Both the position numbers and the translations under genes were made by a program. The notes beneath the pieces are model-generated. The model searched no databases. It had not been told where the DNA came from and saw nothing but the letters and a program-made list of their open reading frames with translations. From Lachnospiraceae bacterium MD308 (GTDB taxonomy: Bacteria > Bacillota > Clostridia > Lachnospirales > Lachnospiraceae), in assembly GCA_000403475.2 (NCBI GenBank), contig KE159795.1, positions 1,981,534 to 2,045,533 on the forward strand: a stretch of DNA of 64,000 nucleotides, written 5' to 3'. Positions 41,704 to 52,298 of this stretch are shown one piece after another. Numbering within the stretch: position 1 is the stretch's first letter; each line of letters opens with the position of its first letter.

Positions 41704-42990
41704 TTATTTCCTCTTAATTTCCGTCATTCCACCCATATATGGACGCAAAACTTCTGGAATTCTTACACTTCCATCTTCCTGTAGATTATTCTCCAAAAAT
41801 GCAATTAACATTCTCGGAGGAGCTACAACCGTATTATTCAGTGTGTGTGCAAAATACTTACTTCCATCTGCTCCTTTTACACGAATTCCAAGTCTTCTCG
41901 CCTGTGCATCACTTAAATTGGAACAACTGCCTACTTCAAAATATTTTTTCTGTCTCGGTGACCATGCTTCTACATCACAGGATTTCACTTTCAAATCCGC
42001 CAGATCTCCAGAACAGCACTCTAATGTACGAACCGGAATATCAAGAGAGCGGAACAAATCCACAGTATTCTTCCAAAGCTGATCATACCAGTACGGGCTT
42101 TCCTCAGGCTTACATACAACAATCATTTCCTGTTTTTCAAACTGATGGATACGATATACTCCTCTTTCTTCAATTCCATGTGCTCCTTTTTCCTTACGGA
42201 AGCATGGTGAATAACTTGTAAGCGTCTGTGGAAGCTGGTCTTCATTTAACATGTTATCAATAAATTTTCCAATCATTGAATGTTCACTTGTCCCGATGAG
42301 ATATAAATCTTCACCTTCAATCTTATACATCATCGCATCCATTTCCGCAAAACTCATTACTCCGGTAACTACATTACTGCGAATCATAAATGGAGGTACA
42401 CAATATATGAATCCTCTGTCAATCATAAAATCACGGGCATAAGTAATTACTGCTGAGTGGAGTCTGGCTATATCTCCCATCAGATAGTAAAATCCATTTC
42501 CTGCAACTCTTCCTGCACTCTCCAGATCAATTCCTTTAAAGCTCTCCATTATTTCAGTGTGATACGGAATCTCATAGTCAGGAACGACAGGTTCACCGAA
42601 TTTTTCAATCTCCACATTCTCACTGTCATCCTTACCTATTGGCACAGAAGGATCTATGATGTTCGGAATTGTCATCATGATTTTCTTAATCTTTTCTTCT
42701 ACTTCTTTTTCTTCATTAGAAAGACTCTCTACACGGTCAGCATTTGCCTGAACTTTTTTCTTAAGCTCCTCTGCCTCTTCCTTTTTTCCCTGAGCCATAC
42801 ATGCACCGATTTGTTTAGAAATCTTATTTCTCTCTGCACGCAGCGCTTCTACTTCCTGTTTAATATCTCTATTCTTTTTATCCAGCTCTAATACCTCATC
42901 CACTAATGGAAGTTTATCATCCTGAAATTTCTTTTTGATATTCTCCTTAACTTCCTCTGGATTATTTCTTACAAATTTGATATCTAACAT
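41704..42990 (-). CDS. serS: Seryl-tRNA synthetase
   Basis: 428 aa, normal length. N-terminal coiled-coil tRNA-binding arm (about 30-100). Class II motifs: motif 2 GVYRIHQFEKQEMIV and motif 3 at MLIAFLENNLQEDGSVRIPE, with TSEHSMIG and FRKEKGAHG. Charges tRNA-Ser. Encoded 23 nt downstream of DUF4446; no room for a T-box leader. Confidence 0.98.
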   Translation of the reverse strand: MLDIKFVRNNPEEVKENIKKKFQDDKLPLVDEVLELDKKNRDIKQEVEALRAERNKISKQIGACMAQGKKEEAEELKKKVQANADRVESLSNEEKEVEEKIKKIMMTIPNIIDPSVPIGKDDSENVEIEKFGEPVVPDYEIPYHTEIMESFKGIDLESAGRVAGNGFYYLMGDIARLHSAVITYARDFMIDRGFIYCVPPFMIRSNVVTGVMSFAEMDAMMYKIEGEDLYLIGTSEHSMIGKFIDNMLNEDQLPQTLTSYSPCFRKEKGAHGIEERGVYRIHQFEKQEMIVVCKPEESPYWYDQLWKNTVDLFRSLDIPVRTLECCSGDLADLKVKSCDVEAWSPRQKKYFEVGSCSNLSDAQARRLGIRVKGADGSKYFAHTLNNTVVAPPRMLIAFLENNLQEDGSVRIPEVLRPYMGGMTEIKRK

Positions 42991-43013
42991 TTTTCATTCC
43001 CTCCTGTTTTTTA

Positions 43014-43535
43014 CTATGATTCTTTGTTATAAATATCTGAAAAGATTGCTTTATCCAATGCTTCTGCCTCTTCCTCGGCAAGTTCTACATAACTCTCCGC
43101 ATTTACAATCTCTTTTACATAAGTATAGCATCCTTCTCTGCTGTGCATGGCATTCATTATCCATCCATTATTTTTTCCATCCAGCATTGCTACAGCAAAA
43201 CTTAATTTTCCGCCCATCTCGTTAAATGCATCGTATTTTACAATTCCTACCTTTTGAAAATTCTGGTCTAAGATTTTTTTCATATCACGGATATCTGTTC
43301 GGTTTTGTCTTGTGACTTTTATAATTGTCTCCGCTTCCTGAAACTTTTCCATCATACTCTCTTCCAGACTTTTCCCATCTTTTCCACGCATAAACGTTTG
43401 ATAGCTGTTTTTCAGGCGATTATATTTCACTGTCACATTTACATATAATATAAATAATATTATAAACAATGCAAGCATAAATATAAAAATAAATGCGGGA
43501 TCTATTCCCAAAGCATTTAATATTCTGCTTTCCAT
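43014..43535 (-). CDS. DUF4446 family membrane-anchored protein
   Basis: 173 aa. One N-terminal membrane segment (about 14-35), a short coiled-coil (YNRLKNSYQTFMRGKDG), then a cytoplasmic domain with IVKYDAFNEMGGKLSFAVAM and GWIMNAMHSREGCYTYVKEI, the DUF4446 signature. The gene lies 6 nt from parB, as in many clostridia. Role unknown, but the constant position suggests a link to chromosome segregation or division. Confidence 0.9.
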   Translation of the reverse strand: MESRILNALGIDPAFIFIFMLALFIILFILYVNVTVKYNRLKNSYQTFMRGKDGKSLEESMMEKFQEAETIIKVTRQNRTDIRDMKKILDQNFQKVGIVKYDAFNEMGGKLSFAVAMLDGKNNGWIMNAMHSREGCYTYVKEIVNAESYVELAEEEAEALDKAIFSDIYNKES

Positions 43536-43541
43536 ATATAC

Positions 43542-44468
43542 TTATTCTCTCCTTCCAAGGCTCATAATCATGTCGAACATTCGTTCTAACTCATCATCTG
43601 AGTAATACTCAATCTCTATCTTTCCTTTTCCATTCCCTTTTGTTGCAATATTAACTTTTGTTCCCATCACATCTTTCATTTTATTTGCAAGGTCGTTATA
43701 CAGGAATTCATTTTCAACAACTTTTTTTATTTTAGGTTGTTTTGGATTTTTCATATCCTTAACAAGCTTTTCCACATCTCGGACACTTAATTTTTCATCA
43801 AAGATTCTCACGGCAAGCTCATACTGCGAAGAAGCATCTTCAATAGCAAGAAGCGCCCTGGCATGTCCGGTAGATATCATATCGTCTATGACCATTTGCT
43901 GAACTTTATCACACAACTTCAAGAGACGCATAGAATTAGTAACTGCTGTCCTGCTCTTAGACACTCGTTCGGCAACTTCATCTTGTTTCAAGTTAAATTC
44001 TTCTAATAATCTTTTATATGCCGCTGCTTCTTCTATAGGATTAAGATTTTCTCTCTGTATATTTTCTATTAATCCGATTTCAATTATTTCTTGTTCCGTA
44101 TAATCTTTTATTATTATAGGAATTTCTTTAACCCCAGCCATCTTCGCTGCACGCCATCTTCGTTCACCGGCTATTATCTCATAATAATCTTTTTTCTTTC
44201 TTACGATCAATGGTTGCAGTACACCAAATTGCTTAATTGAATCGGATAGTTCCATCAAAGCATCTTCTTCAAATTTTTTTCGCGGCTGCTCTCTGTTCGG
44301 CTCTACTTTATTAATGCTTACCATTTTTTCTCCGGATTTTGATTCCATCTGAATATTGCTATTTTCCAATGATTTCAAAACCATCTCTGTCTGATTTACT
44401 TTTACCGGTTTGTTATCCGGTATTAAACTATCCAGACCTTTTCCAAGTCCTTTTTTCCTAACGGCCAT
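43542..44468 (-). CDS. parB: Chromosome-partitioning protein ParB (Spo0J)
   Basis: 308 aa. N-terminal CTPase/ParB domain with QPRKKFEEDALMELSDSI and the GERRWRAAKMAGVKEIP loop; central helix-turn-helix with LKQDEVAERVSKSRTAVTNSMRLL and TGHARALLAI; C-terminal dimer domain. Binds the parS sites at 45314 and 45350 and works with ParA; SD and spacing (22 nt) show an operon. Confidence 0.97.
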   Translation of the reverse strand: MAVRKKGLGKGLDSLIPDNKPVKVNQTEMVLKSLENSNIQMESKSGEKMVSINKVEPNREQPRKKFEEDALMELSDSIKQFGVLQPLIVRKKKDYYEIIAGERRWRAAKMAGVKEIPIIIKDYTEQEIIEIGLIENIQRENLNPIEEAAAYKRLLEEFNLKQDEVAERVSKSRTAVTNSMRLLKLCDKVQQMVIDDMISTGHARALLAIEDASSQYELAVRIFDEKLSVRDVEKLVKDMKNPKQPKIKKVVENEFLYNDLANKMKDVMGTKVNIATKGNGKGKIEIEYYSDDELERMFDMIMSLGRRE

Positions 44469-44490
44469 CTTTATCCTTCCTTTACATTTA

Positions 44491-45249
44491 TTACTGAGAC
44501 ATAACTTCTTCTGCCAATTTCATATAACTTTCTGCCCCTGCCGATTTTGCATCATAATGATTAATAGGCATTCCATAACTTGGCGCTTCCGCAAGTCTAA
44601 TATTTCTTGGAATAATTGTTTTATAAATAGTCTGCTCCAAATTATCTTTTACATTTTCAACAACCTGAAGGGAAAGATTTGTCCTGGCGTCATACATTGT
44701 AAATACAACACCTTCTATTTTAAGGTTCTGGTTTAACCTGTCTCTCACAAGTTCTACAGTATGTATCAATTGGCTTAATCCTTCAAGTGCATAATATTCA
44801 CATTGAATTGGAACTAAAACAGAATCCGCAGTAGTCATCGCATTGATCGTAAGTATACTTAAAGATGGAGGACAATCAATAATAATGAAATCATAATTTT
44901 CTTTGACTTTATATAACGCATTTTTTAAAATATACTCTTTGTTCTCCTCATCCAACAATTCAATTTCTGCACCTGACAAATCAATACTTGTCGGTATTAT
45001 GTCCAGGTTCTCATGAATATTTCTTTTTACTGCCTCTTCTATAGTTACCTCTCCTATTATCAAATCATAGATTGTATTATCTACAGAATTTTTATCTAAA
45101 CCAAGACCACTTGTCATATTGCCTTGGGGGTCCATGTCTACGGAAAGAACTCTTTTTCCCTTTTCAGCAAGACATGCAGATAAATTAATTGCTGTTGTTG
45201 TTTTTCCAACGCCACCTTTCTGATTTGCGATGGCTATAATTTTTCCCAT
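44491..45249 (-). CDS. parA: Chromosome-partitioning ATPase ParA (Soj)
   Basis: 252 aa from ATG 45249 with AAAGGTG 6 nt upstream (a GTG inside that site opens the frame at 45258). Deviant Walker A is NQKGGVGKTTTAINL, Walker A' DMDPQGNMTSG, Walker B DFIIIDCPPSLSIL. Type Ib length without an N-terminal regulatory domain. Drives origin segregation with ParB. Confidence 0.97.
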   Translation of the reverse strand: MGKIIAIANQKGGVGKTTTAINLSACLAEKGKRVLSVDMDPQGNMTSGLGLDKNSVDNTIYDLIIGEVTIEEAVKRNIHENLDIIPTSIDLSGAEIELLDEENKEYILKNALYKVKENYDFIIIDCPPSLSILTINAMTTADSVLVPIQCEYYALEGLSQLIHTVELVRDRLNQNLKIEGVVFTMYDARTNLSLQVVENVKDNLEQTIYKTIIPRNIRLAEAPSYGMPINHYDAKSAGAESYMKLAEEVMSQ

Positions 45250-45313
45250 ATGAATCACCTTTCTTTTTTGTGTATTACTAGTATAACACTTTTCTTTCTA
45301 TATATCCACAAAA

Positions 45314-45329
45314 TGTTTCACGTGAAACA
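45314..45329. promoter_or_regulatory. parS: parS site 1
   Basis: TGTTTCACGTGAAACA, exact parS consensus, in the parA-rsmG gap. Confidence 0.97.
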
Positions 45330-45349
45330 TGATTTTAATATATTTTAAA

Positions 45350-45365
45350 TGTTTCACGTGAAACA
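45350..45365. promoter_or_regulatory. parS: parS site 2
   Basis: Second exact TGTTTCACGTGAAACA, 36 bp centre-to-centre from the first. Confidence 0.97.
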
Positions 45366-45369
45366 TTAC

Positions 45370-45404
45370 TAAAGGAACCTCTCATTATTTAAGAGGTTCC
45401 TTTA
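45370..45404 (-). terminator. Hairpin overlapping the rsmG 3' end
   Basis: TAAAGGAACCTCT/AGAGGTTCCTTTA, 13-bp perfect stem; includes the last codons of rsmG. The T-run is short (TTTA), so it is a likely but modest terminator. Confidence 0.65.
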
Positions 45405-46116
45405 ATGGCATTCCAGCTTTGCGCGGATATTTCTTTTCAGTTGCTTTTTCTTTCTTGATTTTCACAATTGCTCTTTTTATATCTGTACCAGGCAAAACAA
45501 ACTTTTCTATACCATCAAGTCTTCCTCCAAGTTTTTTTATAGCATTCTGTGAATCTTCTAATTCCTCATCGATTGTTTCTGATTTGTAAGATATAAAATA
45601 TCCTTTTTCCTTAACATAAGGAATACAATACTCGGACAATGTTGCAAGATTTGCTACCGCTCTTGATACACATATATCATATTGTTCTCTATATTTCACT
45701 TGCTTTGCATAATCTTCTGCTCTCCCATGTATTGCTTCTATGTCTTTCAGATTCAGCTTTTCTATTACTTCATTTAAGAATTTTATACGTTTATTTAATG
45801 AATCCAATAATGTAATTTGTAAATTAGGGAACACAATTTTTAATGGTATGCCTGGAAATCCGGCTCCTGTACCTATGTCTATTACTTTTTTCTTATCAGA
45901 TATTAAATACTGCTTATCCAATACATTAACCATGGAAATACTATCTACAAAATGCTTCTGAACAACCTGATCATACTCAGTTATTGCTGTCAGGTTCATT
46001 ACACTGTTCCATTCTATAAGTAACTCATAATACTTCATAAATTGTTCCAATTGTAAGCTGTTTAGATGTATTCCTATTTTTTCTATCTCACTTTTTAATA
46101 ATTCTTCTTTTTCCAT
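45385..46116 (-). CDS. rsmG: 16S rRNA (guanine-527-N7)-methyltransferase RsmG
   Basis: 243 aa. SAM-binding VIDIGTGAGFPGIPLKIVFP, NKRIKFLNEVIEKLNL and HGRAEDYA, then CVSRAVANLATLSEYC. Methylates G527 of 16S rRNA. Located 23 nt after mnmG in the standard origin-proximal order. Confidence 0.97.
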   Translation of the reverse strand: MEKEELLKSEIEKIGIHLNSLQLEQFMKYYELLIEWNSVMNLTAITEYDQVVQKHFVDSISMVNVLDKQYLISDKKKVIDIGTGAGFPGIPLKIVFPNLQITLLDSLNKRIKFLNEVIEKLNLKDIEAIHGRAEDYAKQVKYREQYDICVSRAVANLATLSEYCIPYVKEKGYFISYKSETIDEELEDSQNAIKKLGGRLDGIEKFVLPGTDIKRAIVKIKKEKATEKKYPRKAGMPLKEPLK

Positions 46117-46139
46117 ATACTAATCCCCTATATAAGTTG

Positions 46140-48056
46140 CTACTCTGTCCTTGTCATTTCTTCTAAATACACTAATAACACAGATATATCTGCCGGTGAT
46201 ACTCCTGATATTCTTGAAGCCTGACCTATCGAAATCGGTTGATATTCTTTTAATTTCTGCTGTGCTTCAATTCTCAGACTTTTAATTTTATCATAGTCAA
46301 TATTTTTCGGTATCTTTTTATTTTCAAGTTTCTTGAATTGCTCCACCTGCTTCTTCTGTCTTTTAATATATCCGTCATATTTAATTGCTATATTTACTTG
46401 CTCAATCACTTCTTCTTCAAGTTCAACAGGAAAGGCCGGTCTGTGAATATCAATGCTTTTTAATAATTCATATGATAACTCTGGACGTCGTATCAAATCT
46501 ACCATAGTACTTCCCGAATTAAGAGGCGTACTTCCACATTCTTTTAACAATTCTTGCACCGCATCTCCTGTTCCCACTGTTACATGCTTCAATCTCTCAA
46601 TCTCTTCATTAATTAACTTTTCTTTCAGTTCAAGCCTTTCATATCTTTCCTTAGATATAAGTCCTAACTCATATCCCTTTTTACTCAACCGTTGATCTGC
46701 ATTATCCTGACGAAGCAGCAATCTGTACTCTGCCCTTGATGTCATCATACGATACGGCTCGTGACTTTCTTTTGTAACCAGATCATCGATAAGAACGCCT
46801 ATATATGCCTCCGAACGATCAAGTAGAAACGGCGGAAGATTTTTTATTTTTCTTGCAGCATTTATTCCGGCTATCAAGCCTTGAGCAGCCGCCTCTTCAT
46901 ATCCGGAGCTTCCATTAAACTGACCGCCGCTGAACAATCCATCAATATTCTTAAACTCAAGGGATGGCTTTAATTGTCTTGCATCAATACAATCATATTC
47001 TATCGCATATGCGTTTCTTACAATTCTTACATTTTCTAATCCCGGCACAGTGCGGTACATCTTATACTGCACATCCTCCGGAAGAGAACTTGACATCCCG
47101 CCAATATACATCTCATTCGTTTCAAGACCTTCTGGCTCAATAAATACTTGATGGCGTTCTTTGTCCGCAAACTTAACTACCTTATCTTCAATAGAAGGGC
47201 AATATCTTGGACCCGTCCCTTCAATCATTCCGGAAAATAAAGGCGAACGGTCAAGATTTCTCTTTATGATATTATGAGTCTGCTCGTTCGTATACGTAAG
47301 CCAACAAGATACTTGGTCAATCTGAACGTCCTCAGGATTGGTTGCAAATGAGAATGGCATAACTCTCTCATCTCCAAACTGCTCCTCCATCTTTGAAAAA
47401 TCAACTGTATTTCTGTCAATTCTTGCAGGAGTTCCAGTTTTAAATCGATACATCTTAATTCCAAGCTCTCTCAAACTATCCGTAAGATAATTAGCTGCCT
47501 GTAGCCCGTTAGGCCCGGTATTCGTACTTACCTCCCCATATATACAACGCGCTTTCAAGTATGTACCCGTACATAATATAACAGCCTGACAATGGTATAT
47601 TGCTCCAGACAATATCTGGACACCAACGATTTTATTATCCTCAACCAAAAGTTTTACTACCTCTGTCTGCTTAATTTCTATATTTTTTTCATCTTCAAGC
47701 ACCTGTCTCATCGTACGGCTGTAAAGAGCTTTATCCGCCTGAGCCCGCAGAGAATGAACTGCAGGTCCCTTCGATTTATTCAGCATCTTAGACTGAATAA
47801 AGGTACGGTCAATAACCTTTCCCATCTCGCCGCCCAGCGCATCTATTTCCCGTACCAAATGTCCTTTTGAACTTCCTCCAATATTAGGATTGCAAGGCAT
47901 AAGTGCTACACTATCTACACTTACCGTAAAAATAATCGTCTTAAAACCAAGTCTTGCAGATGCAAGGGCAGCTTCACACCCGGCATGTCCTGCGCCAATT
48001 ACAACTACATCATATTTATCATTATTTACCCATACAGAATTTGCTGAATATTTCAT
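46140..48056 (-). CDS. mnmG: tRNA uridine-34 modification enzyme MnmG (GidA)
   Basis: 638 aa. FAD fold [44 protein letters not shown] region, catalytic Cys areas [10 protein letters not shown] and [11 protein letters not shown], and C-terminal [17 protein letters not shown] tRNA-binding helix region. Works with MnmE to make the cmnm5 group at U34. The start overlaps the mnmE end by 35 nt. Confidence 0.98.
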   Translation of the reverse strand: MKYSANSVWVNNDKYDVVVIGAGHAGCEAALASARLGFKTIIFTVSVDSVALMPCNPNIGGSSKGHLVREIDALGGEMGKVIDRTFIQSKMLNKSKGPAVHSLRAQADKALYSRTMRQVLEDEKNIEIKQTEVVKLLVEDNKIVGVQILSGAIYHCQAVILCTGTYLKARCIYGEVSTNTGPNGLQAANYLTDSLRELGIKMYRFKTGTPARIDRNTVDFSKMEEQFGDERVMPFSFATNPEDVQIDQVSCWLTYTNEQTHNIIKRNLDRSPLFSGMIEGTGPRYCPSIEDKVVKFADKERHQVFIEPEGLETNEMYIGGMSSSLPEDVQYKMYRTVPGLENVRIVRNAYAIEYDCIDARQLKPSLEFKNIDGLFSGGQFNGSSGYEEAAAQGLIAGINAARKIKNLPPFLLDRSEAYIGVLIDDLVTKESHEPYRMMTSRAEYRLLLRQDNADQRLSKKGYELGLISKERYERLELKEKLINEEIERLKHVTVGTGDAVQELLKECGSTPLNSGSTMVDLIRRPELSYELLKSIDIHRPAFPVELEEEVIEQVNIAIKYDGYIKRQKKQVEQFKKLENKKIPKNIDYDKIKSLRIEAQQKLKEYQPISIGQASRISGVSPADISVLLVYLEEMTRTE

Positions 48057-49458
48057 TTACCAAATCTTCTCCTATCGTCTCACCCGTAATAGAGCCTAAA
48101 GATTCATATGCATCCATCAAATCAATAGAATAAAAATCTTCCGGCATATTCATCATAATACTTTCATTTACTTTACACAAAGACTGGTATGCATCATTTA
48201 ATGCAGTTTTATGTCTTACATTTGTAATATATATTTCGTTATTAAATGAGATATTTCCTTCAAAAAACATCGTTTTTAACATCTCTTCCAAATCATTAAT
48301 TCCGTATTGATTTTTTGCAGATATTTCGATAATTCCTGTGCTTTTCCCATCAAATGTCTTACAATCAATTGATTCCCGGCTTTTTTCTGCAAGATTTAAT
48401 TCATTTAATACATCTTCTTCCCTGACAACTGCCTGCAAATCCGATTTATTCAAAAGAATAATCGATTTTTTCCCCATTATCATATGAAAGATTTCTCTAT
48501 CATTCTCATCTAACGGACAGGAGGAATCTATAACATATAATATCAAATCCGCTTTTTCAATATTATCTCTCGCCTTATCCACTCCGATCTTCTCTACAAC
48601 ATCATCTGTATTTCTGATTCCCGCTGTATCCATAATATTTAAAGAAATACCTTGCAGATTAATATTCTCTTCAAGTATATCTCTCGTAGTACCGGCAATA
48701 TCAGTCACAATCGCCCGTTCCTCACCCAGAAGGGCATTGAGAAGAGAAGACTTCCCCGCATTAGGCTTTCCTACTATAACTGTATTAATACCCTCTTTTA
48801 TAATTCTTCCGCTTTCACATGTAGACAAAAGGTATTCGATCTCTCCAAGAAGCCGGTCAACAACTGTTTTTAGCTCATCGCCGTATCCGTCTATACTAAT
48901 ATGTTCGGGATCATCAAGAGCAGTTTCTATAAAAGCAGTGTGATGAATGATTTCTTTTCTTATCTCATCTATTTTTTTTCTGATACTGCCCTTTAACTGA
49001 CTAACGGAACTCTGACGGGCATATTCATTCTGCGAGGAAATAATATCTCCGACAGCTTCCGCCTGAGATAAATCCATCCTTCCGTTTAAGTAAGCCCTCT
49101 TTGTAAATTCTCCCGGCTCTGCTGGTCTTGCGCCGTATTTAATCAGAGTTTCAAGAATCTTTTTGACAACATAAACGCCGCCGTGACAATTGATTTCAAC
49201 AGTATCTTCACCGGTATAACTATGAGGACCTTTCATAAGCATCACAAGTACTTCATCAATCGTCTTTCCTTCATCCTCTATATATCCGTAATGTATTGTG
49301 TGAGATTTTTGATTAATCAGCTTTTTATGTTTTTTTCCAATATACACTTGATCCGCAATTTCAAATGCATCTTCCCCCGTCATTCTTACAATTCCAATTC
49401 CGGAACTGCTTACAGCCGTAGAGATTGCAGCTATCGTCTCTGAATATCTTGTATCCAT
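48022..49458 (-). CDS. mnmE: tRNA modification GTPase MnmE (TrmE)
   Basis: 478 aa from ATG 49458, with GGAGG 6 nt upstream (frame opens at 49521). N-terminal folate-binding domain ([20 protein letters not shown]), G1 [17 protein letters not shown]3 DTAGIRN, G4 NKSD, and the C-terminal FCMGK cysteine motif. Partner of MnmG. A terminator upstream (49530) suggests its own promoter. Confidence 0.98.
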   Translation of the reverse strand: MDTRYSETIAAISTAVSSSGIGIVRMTGEDAFEIADQVYIGKKHKKLINQKSHTIHYGYIEDEGKTIDEVLVMLMKGPHSYTGEDTVEINCHGGVYVVKKILETLIKYGARPAEPGEFTKRAYLNGRMDLSQAEAVGDIISSQNEYARQSSVSQLKGSIRKKIDEIRKEIIHHTAFIETALDDPEHISIDGYGDELKTVVDRLLGEIEYLLSTCESGRIIKEGINTVIVGKPNAGKSSLLNALLGEERAIVTDIAGTTRDILEENINLQGISLNIMDTAGIRNTDDVVEKIGVDKARDNIEKADLILYVIDSSCPLDENDREIFHMIMGKKSIILLNKSDLQAVVREEDVLNELNLAEKSRESIDCKTFDGKSTGIIEISAKNQYGINDLEEMLKTMFFEGNISFNNEIYITNVRHKTALNDAYQSLCKVNESIMMNMPEDFYSIDLMDAYESLGSITGETIGEDLVNEIFSKFCMGK

Positions 49459-49529
49459 GCCTGTCCTCCAAAATACCTTAGATACTTCCAGGTTAATCCT
49501 CACATATTCTCCCAATATCATAATAATAT

Positions 49530-49562
49530 AAAAACAGAGGTTTTCTCAACCCCTGTTTTTAT
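49530..49562 (-). terminator. Terminator between jag and mnmE
   Basis: AAAACAG/CTGTTTT arms plus GGTT/AACC around a 5-nt loop, with T-runs on both strands; ends the rpmH-jag transcript on the minus strand. Confidence 0.75.
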
Positions 49563-49572
49563 AAATCTCCTG

Positions 49573-50451
49573 TTATCTGTTACGCACCAAAGTAACTACT
49601 ACTCTCCTGTATGGTTCTTCTCCTTCACTGTGGGTAGATACAGCCGGATCAGATTGAAGTACAGAATGTATAATTCTTCTTTCATATGGATTCATCGGCT
49701 CAAGTGATACATTCCTTCTCGTCCTCTTCACCTTACTTGCTATATTCTTTGCAAGGTTCTCAAGCGTCTGTTTCCTTCTTCTTCTGTAATCTTCTGTATC
49801 AAGCTTAACTCTTACATAACCGTCCTGCATCTTATTGGCAACGCGGTTTGTCAGATATTGCAGTGAATCGAGTGTCTGTCCGCGCTTTCCAATCAATAAT
49901 CCCATATTAGACCCATCCATGTTAATGCTAAGGGCACCTTCACTGTCAATCTCTGTTTTTATTGTTACTTCCTTCATATCAAAGCATACAAGCACATCCT
50001 CTACAAACTTTTTACATGCAGCAATCGTAGCCTCTTCGACCGGAACAAGTACAAGCTCTTTTCTCTCTGAAACTTTTACTTCTTCCTTTACTTCTTCTTT
50101 TCTGTCTCTCTTTATGTCTTTACGATTATCTCTCCGATTATCCTTTTTATTATATTTTTTTATGTTATCTTTTTTCGGATGCTTTTCGTGTTTCTCTCTT
50201 ACCGGTTTTTCCTCGGCAGGTTTAGATTCTTTGATCTCTGGTATCTTTTCCTCTGCAACCTCTTTTTTTACTGTCTCTTCCTTTTTCCTTCGTGCCTTAA
50301 TTACAGCCTGTTTCATACCTATTCCGAAGAATCCCGCACTTCCTTTTTCAATTACCTCGTAATCCAGTTTATCACTCGTTACCCCTAATTGAACCAATGC
50401 TTCTGTAATTGCATCATCAAGTGTTTTTGCAGATACTGTAATATAATCCAT
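49573..50451 (-). CDS. jag: RNA-binding protein Jag/KhpB
   Basis: 292 aa. Jag_N domain (1-52; TVSAKTLDDAITEALVQLG, GSAGFFGIGMK), a long Lys/Glu/Asp-rich linker (about 60-130), a KH domain (INMDGSNMGLLIGKRGQTLD) and an R3H domain (ERRIIHSVLQSDPAVSTHSE). Forms the KhpA/KhpB RNA chaperone. 12 nt from yidC. Confidence 0.95.
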   Translation of the reverse strand: MDYITVSAKTLDDAITEALVQLGVTSDKLDYEVIEKGSAGFFGIGMKQAVIKARRKKEETVKKEVAEEKIPEIKESKPAEEKPVREKHEKHPKKDNIKKYNKKDNRRDNRKDIKRDRKEEVKEEVKVSERKELVLVPVEEATIAACKKFVEDVLVCFDMKEVTIKTEIDSEGALSINMDGSNMGLLIGKRGQTLDSLQYLTNRVANKMQDGYVRVKLDTEDYRRRRKQTLENLAKNIASKVKRTRRNVSLEPMNPYERRIIHSVLQSDPAVSTHSEGEEPYRRVVVTLVRNR

Positions 50452-50463
50452 AATAATTGCCCC

Positions 50464-51531
50464 CTAATTATTCTTATTAAATCGATCAACCATATTTGCT
50501 TTATCTGCAAGGCTTCCCGGCTTCGCATTTTTTGCATTTCGCCTTGCCCGTTCTACCTTCGCTTCTCTTTCCTTCTCAGATGCCGAATCCGACTTACGTT
50601 TTGCGGAATCTTTGATTGTCCTCGTTTTTGTCTGAGCCATCTCATTAATTCTTTCAGCTCTTTCTCCACGCTTCTGCGCTTTTTGTTTTGCTTTTTCTTT
50701 ATTTTTTTCTATCAAATCTTCCACAGACATATTTGATAGATATTTATTAATTACAATCTGCTGAACCGTACGGACAACAGCACTGACAATCCAGTAAAGG
50801 CCGATACCGGTCGGAAGTGTAAATACCATAAATACGGATAACAATGGCATCGTCGTGTTCATCGTCTTCATTGTCCCCGCCATCGGATTGTCTTTATCAA
50901 GCTGCTGACCTGATACTGCCTGATTCAACCGAATATTAAGCATCTGTGTAGCACCTGACAAAACAGGGAGAAGTATAGCTGTGACAATTATAGCAGCGGC
51001 GGGTATGGAATAATCTCCGCTGTTTCTAATCATATTAATCGGTGCTTCTTTTAAATTTGGAATTGTTAAAAAACTTTGAACAGTATCCGAAGCAGTTTTA
51101 ATTGCCGGTACATACGCTTCAATATTATATATAACCGGATATAATGCAAACAAAAACGGCATCTGTATTAAAAGCGGAAGACATCCGCCCATCATGGATG
51201 TTCCATATTTGTCATAAACCTGCTGAATTTCTTCCTGCTGCTTCATCATAGAAGCCTGATCTTTTCTGTGCTTATACTTTTTCTGTATTGCCTGAATCTC
51301 CGGATTCATAACAGAAGACATCTTAGATGTTCTCTGCTGGTTAATGGTCATCGGAAGCATACATGTATATACAATAATTGTATAAATAATAATGGATAAT
51401 CCAACCACTCCATTTTCCAAACCAAATGTATCCGTCAGCATTGTATAGATAAAGTCCATCACTTTACCTAATAACCAGCAAAGTTGTCCGACAATCGGCC
51501 AATCTGCTGCTGTCAATAAACTAAAAACCAT
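50464..51531 (-). CDS. yidC: Membrane protein insertase YidC/OxaA
   Basis: 355 aa. Five hydrophobic segments; core PMTINQQRTSKMSSVMNPEI, GGCLPLLIQMPFLFALYPVI and LPTGIGLYWIVSAVVRTVQQ. The positively charged hydrophilic C-tail (about 290-350) fits ribosome binding. No lipobox, unlike many Gram-positive homologues. Confidence 0.97.
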   Translation of the reverse strand: MVFSLLTAADWPIVGQLCWLLGKVMDFIYTMLTDTFGLENGVVGLSIIIYTIIVYTCMLPMTINQQRTSKMSSVMNPEIQAIQKKYKHRKDQASMMKQQEEIQQVYDKYGTSMMGGCLPLLIQMPFLFALYPVIYNIEAYVPAIKTASDTVQSFLTIPNLKEAPINMIRNSGDYSIPAAAIIVTAILLPVLSGATQMLNIRLNQAVSGQQLDKDNPMAGTMKTMNTTMPLLSVFMVFTLPTGIGLYWIVSAVVRTVQQIVINKYLSNMSVEDLIEKNKEKAKQKAQKRGERAERINEMAQTKTRTIKDSAKRKSDSASEKEREAKVERARRNAKNAKPGSLADKANMVDRFNKNN

Positions 51532-51557
51532 CTCTTTTCCTCCATCATAATCTTTTC

Positions 51558-51770
51558 TTACGGAACAGGGTCATACCCTCCCTTTGAAAATGGATTGCAT
51601 CTCAATATACGTCTTACTGCAAGATATCCACCTTTTACTGCACCATACTTTTCTATCGCTTCTAGTGCATATGTTGAACATGTAGGATAATATTTACATG
51701 ATGAATATCCTTTCATAGAAGATAAATGTCTCCGATAAAAATTGATACATGCAAGCAAAATCTTTTTCAC
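51558..51770 (-). CDS. yidD: Membrane protein insertion efficiency factor YidD
   Basis: 70 aa; INFYRRHLSSMKGYSSCKYYPTCS and CNPFSKGGYDPVP are the family pattern with its conserved cysteines. Overlaps rnpA by 4 nt. Confidence 0.97.
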   Translation of the reverse strand: MKKILLACINFYRRHLSSMKGYSSCKYYPTCSTYALEAIEKYGAVKGGYLAVRRILRCNPFSKGGYDPVP

Positions 51771-52114
51771 AATCCAATACCTCTTATAACATTATGAAGA
51801 TTTCCCAGATGGATCAACGCGCTTTGTATCTCATGGTAATTTTTTCCTTTTGCGCTGTTTCTTACTATAACAACAATATCAATTCCACATATAAAATTAT
51901 CTTCCTGTAACCGGTAAATCTCCCTTATCTGCCTCGTCAAGCGATGTCTTACAATACTATTCCCAACTTTTTTACTTACGGATATTCCTAATCTGTTTTT
52001 CTTTAATCCATTATCCCTGACATACATAACCAAATATTTATTAGCAAATGATTTTCCTTCATTATATACTAATCCAAAATCTGAATATTTTTTTAATGAC
52101 TCGGAATATTTCAT
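51767..52114 (-). CDS. rnpA: Ribonuclease P protein component
   Basis: 115 aa. LGISVSKKVGNSIVRHRLTR carries the RNR-type RNA-binding motif; KYLVMYVRDN strand upstream. Binds P RNA to mature tRNA 5' ends. 49 nt after rpmH with a hairpin between. Confidence 0.97.
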   Translation of the reverse strand: MKYSESLKKYSDFGLVYNEGKSFANKYLVMYVRDNGLKKNRLGISVSKKVGNSIVRHRLTRQIREIYRLQEDNFICGIDIVVIVRNSAKGKNYHEIQSALIHLGNLHNVIRGIGL

Positions 52115-52141
52115 AATTTAATTCTCCTAATTTTAATAGAA

Positions 52142-52163
52142 GAAAAGGCCACATATATGCGGC
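52142..52163 (-). terminator. Hairpin/attenuator between rpmH and rnpA
   Basis: Minus strand GGCCGCA/TGTGGCC 7-bp stem, TATA loop, then TTTTCTTCT. Likely reduces rnpA expression relative to rpmH. Confidence 0.75.
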
Positions 52164-52298
52164 CTACGCGGATAATACTTTTCTTCCTTTAGCTCTTCTG
52201 TTCGCAAGTACTTTTCTTCCGCCTGCAGTACTCATCCTTGATCTAAAACCATGAACTTTAGCTCTCTGTCTTTTCTTAGGCTGAAATGTCATCTTCAT
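52164..52298 (-). CDS. rpmH: 50S ribosomal protein L34
   Basis: 44 aa: [20 protein letters not shown], continuing [20 protein letters not shown] and ending VLSA. Full length, very basic. AGGAGG lies upstream. First gene left of oriC. Confidence 0.99.
   Translation of the reverse strand: MKMTFQPKKRQRAKVHGFRSRMSTAGGRKVLANRRAKGRKVLSA

Noticed and set aside
42991-43013. T-box leader for serS
   Set aside because: Only 23 nt separate serS from the upstream gene; no stem or T-box sequence fits.
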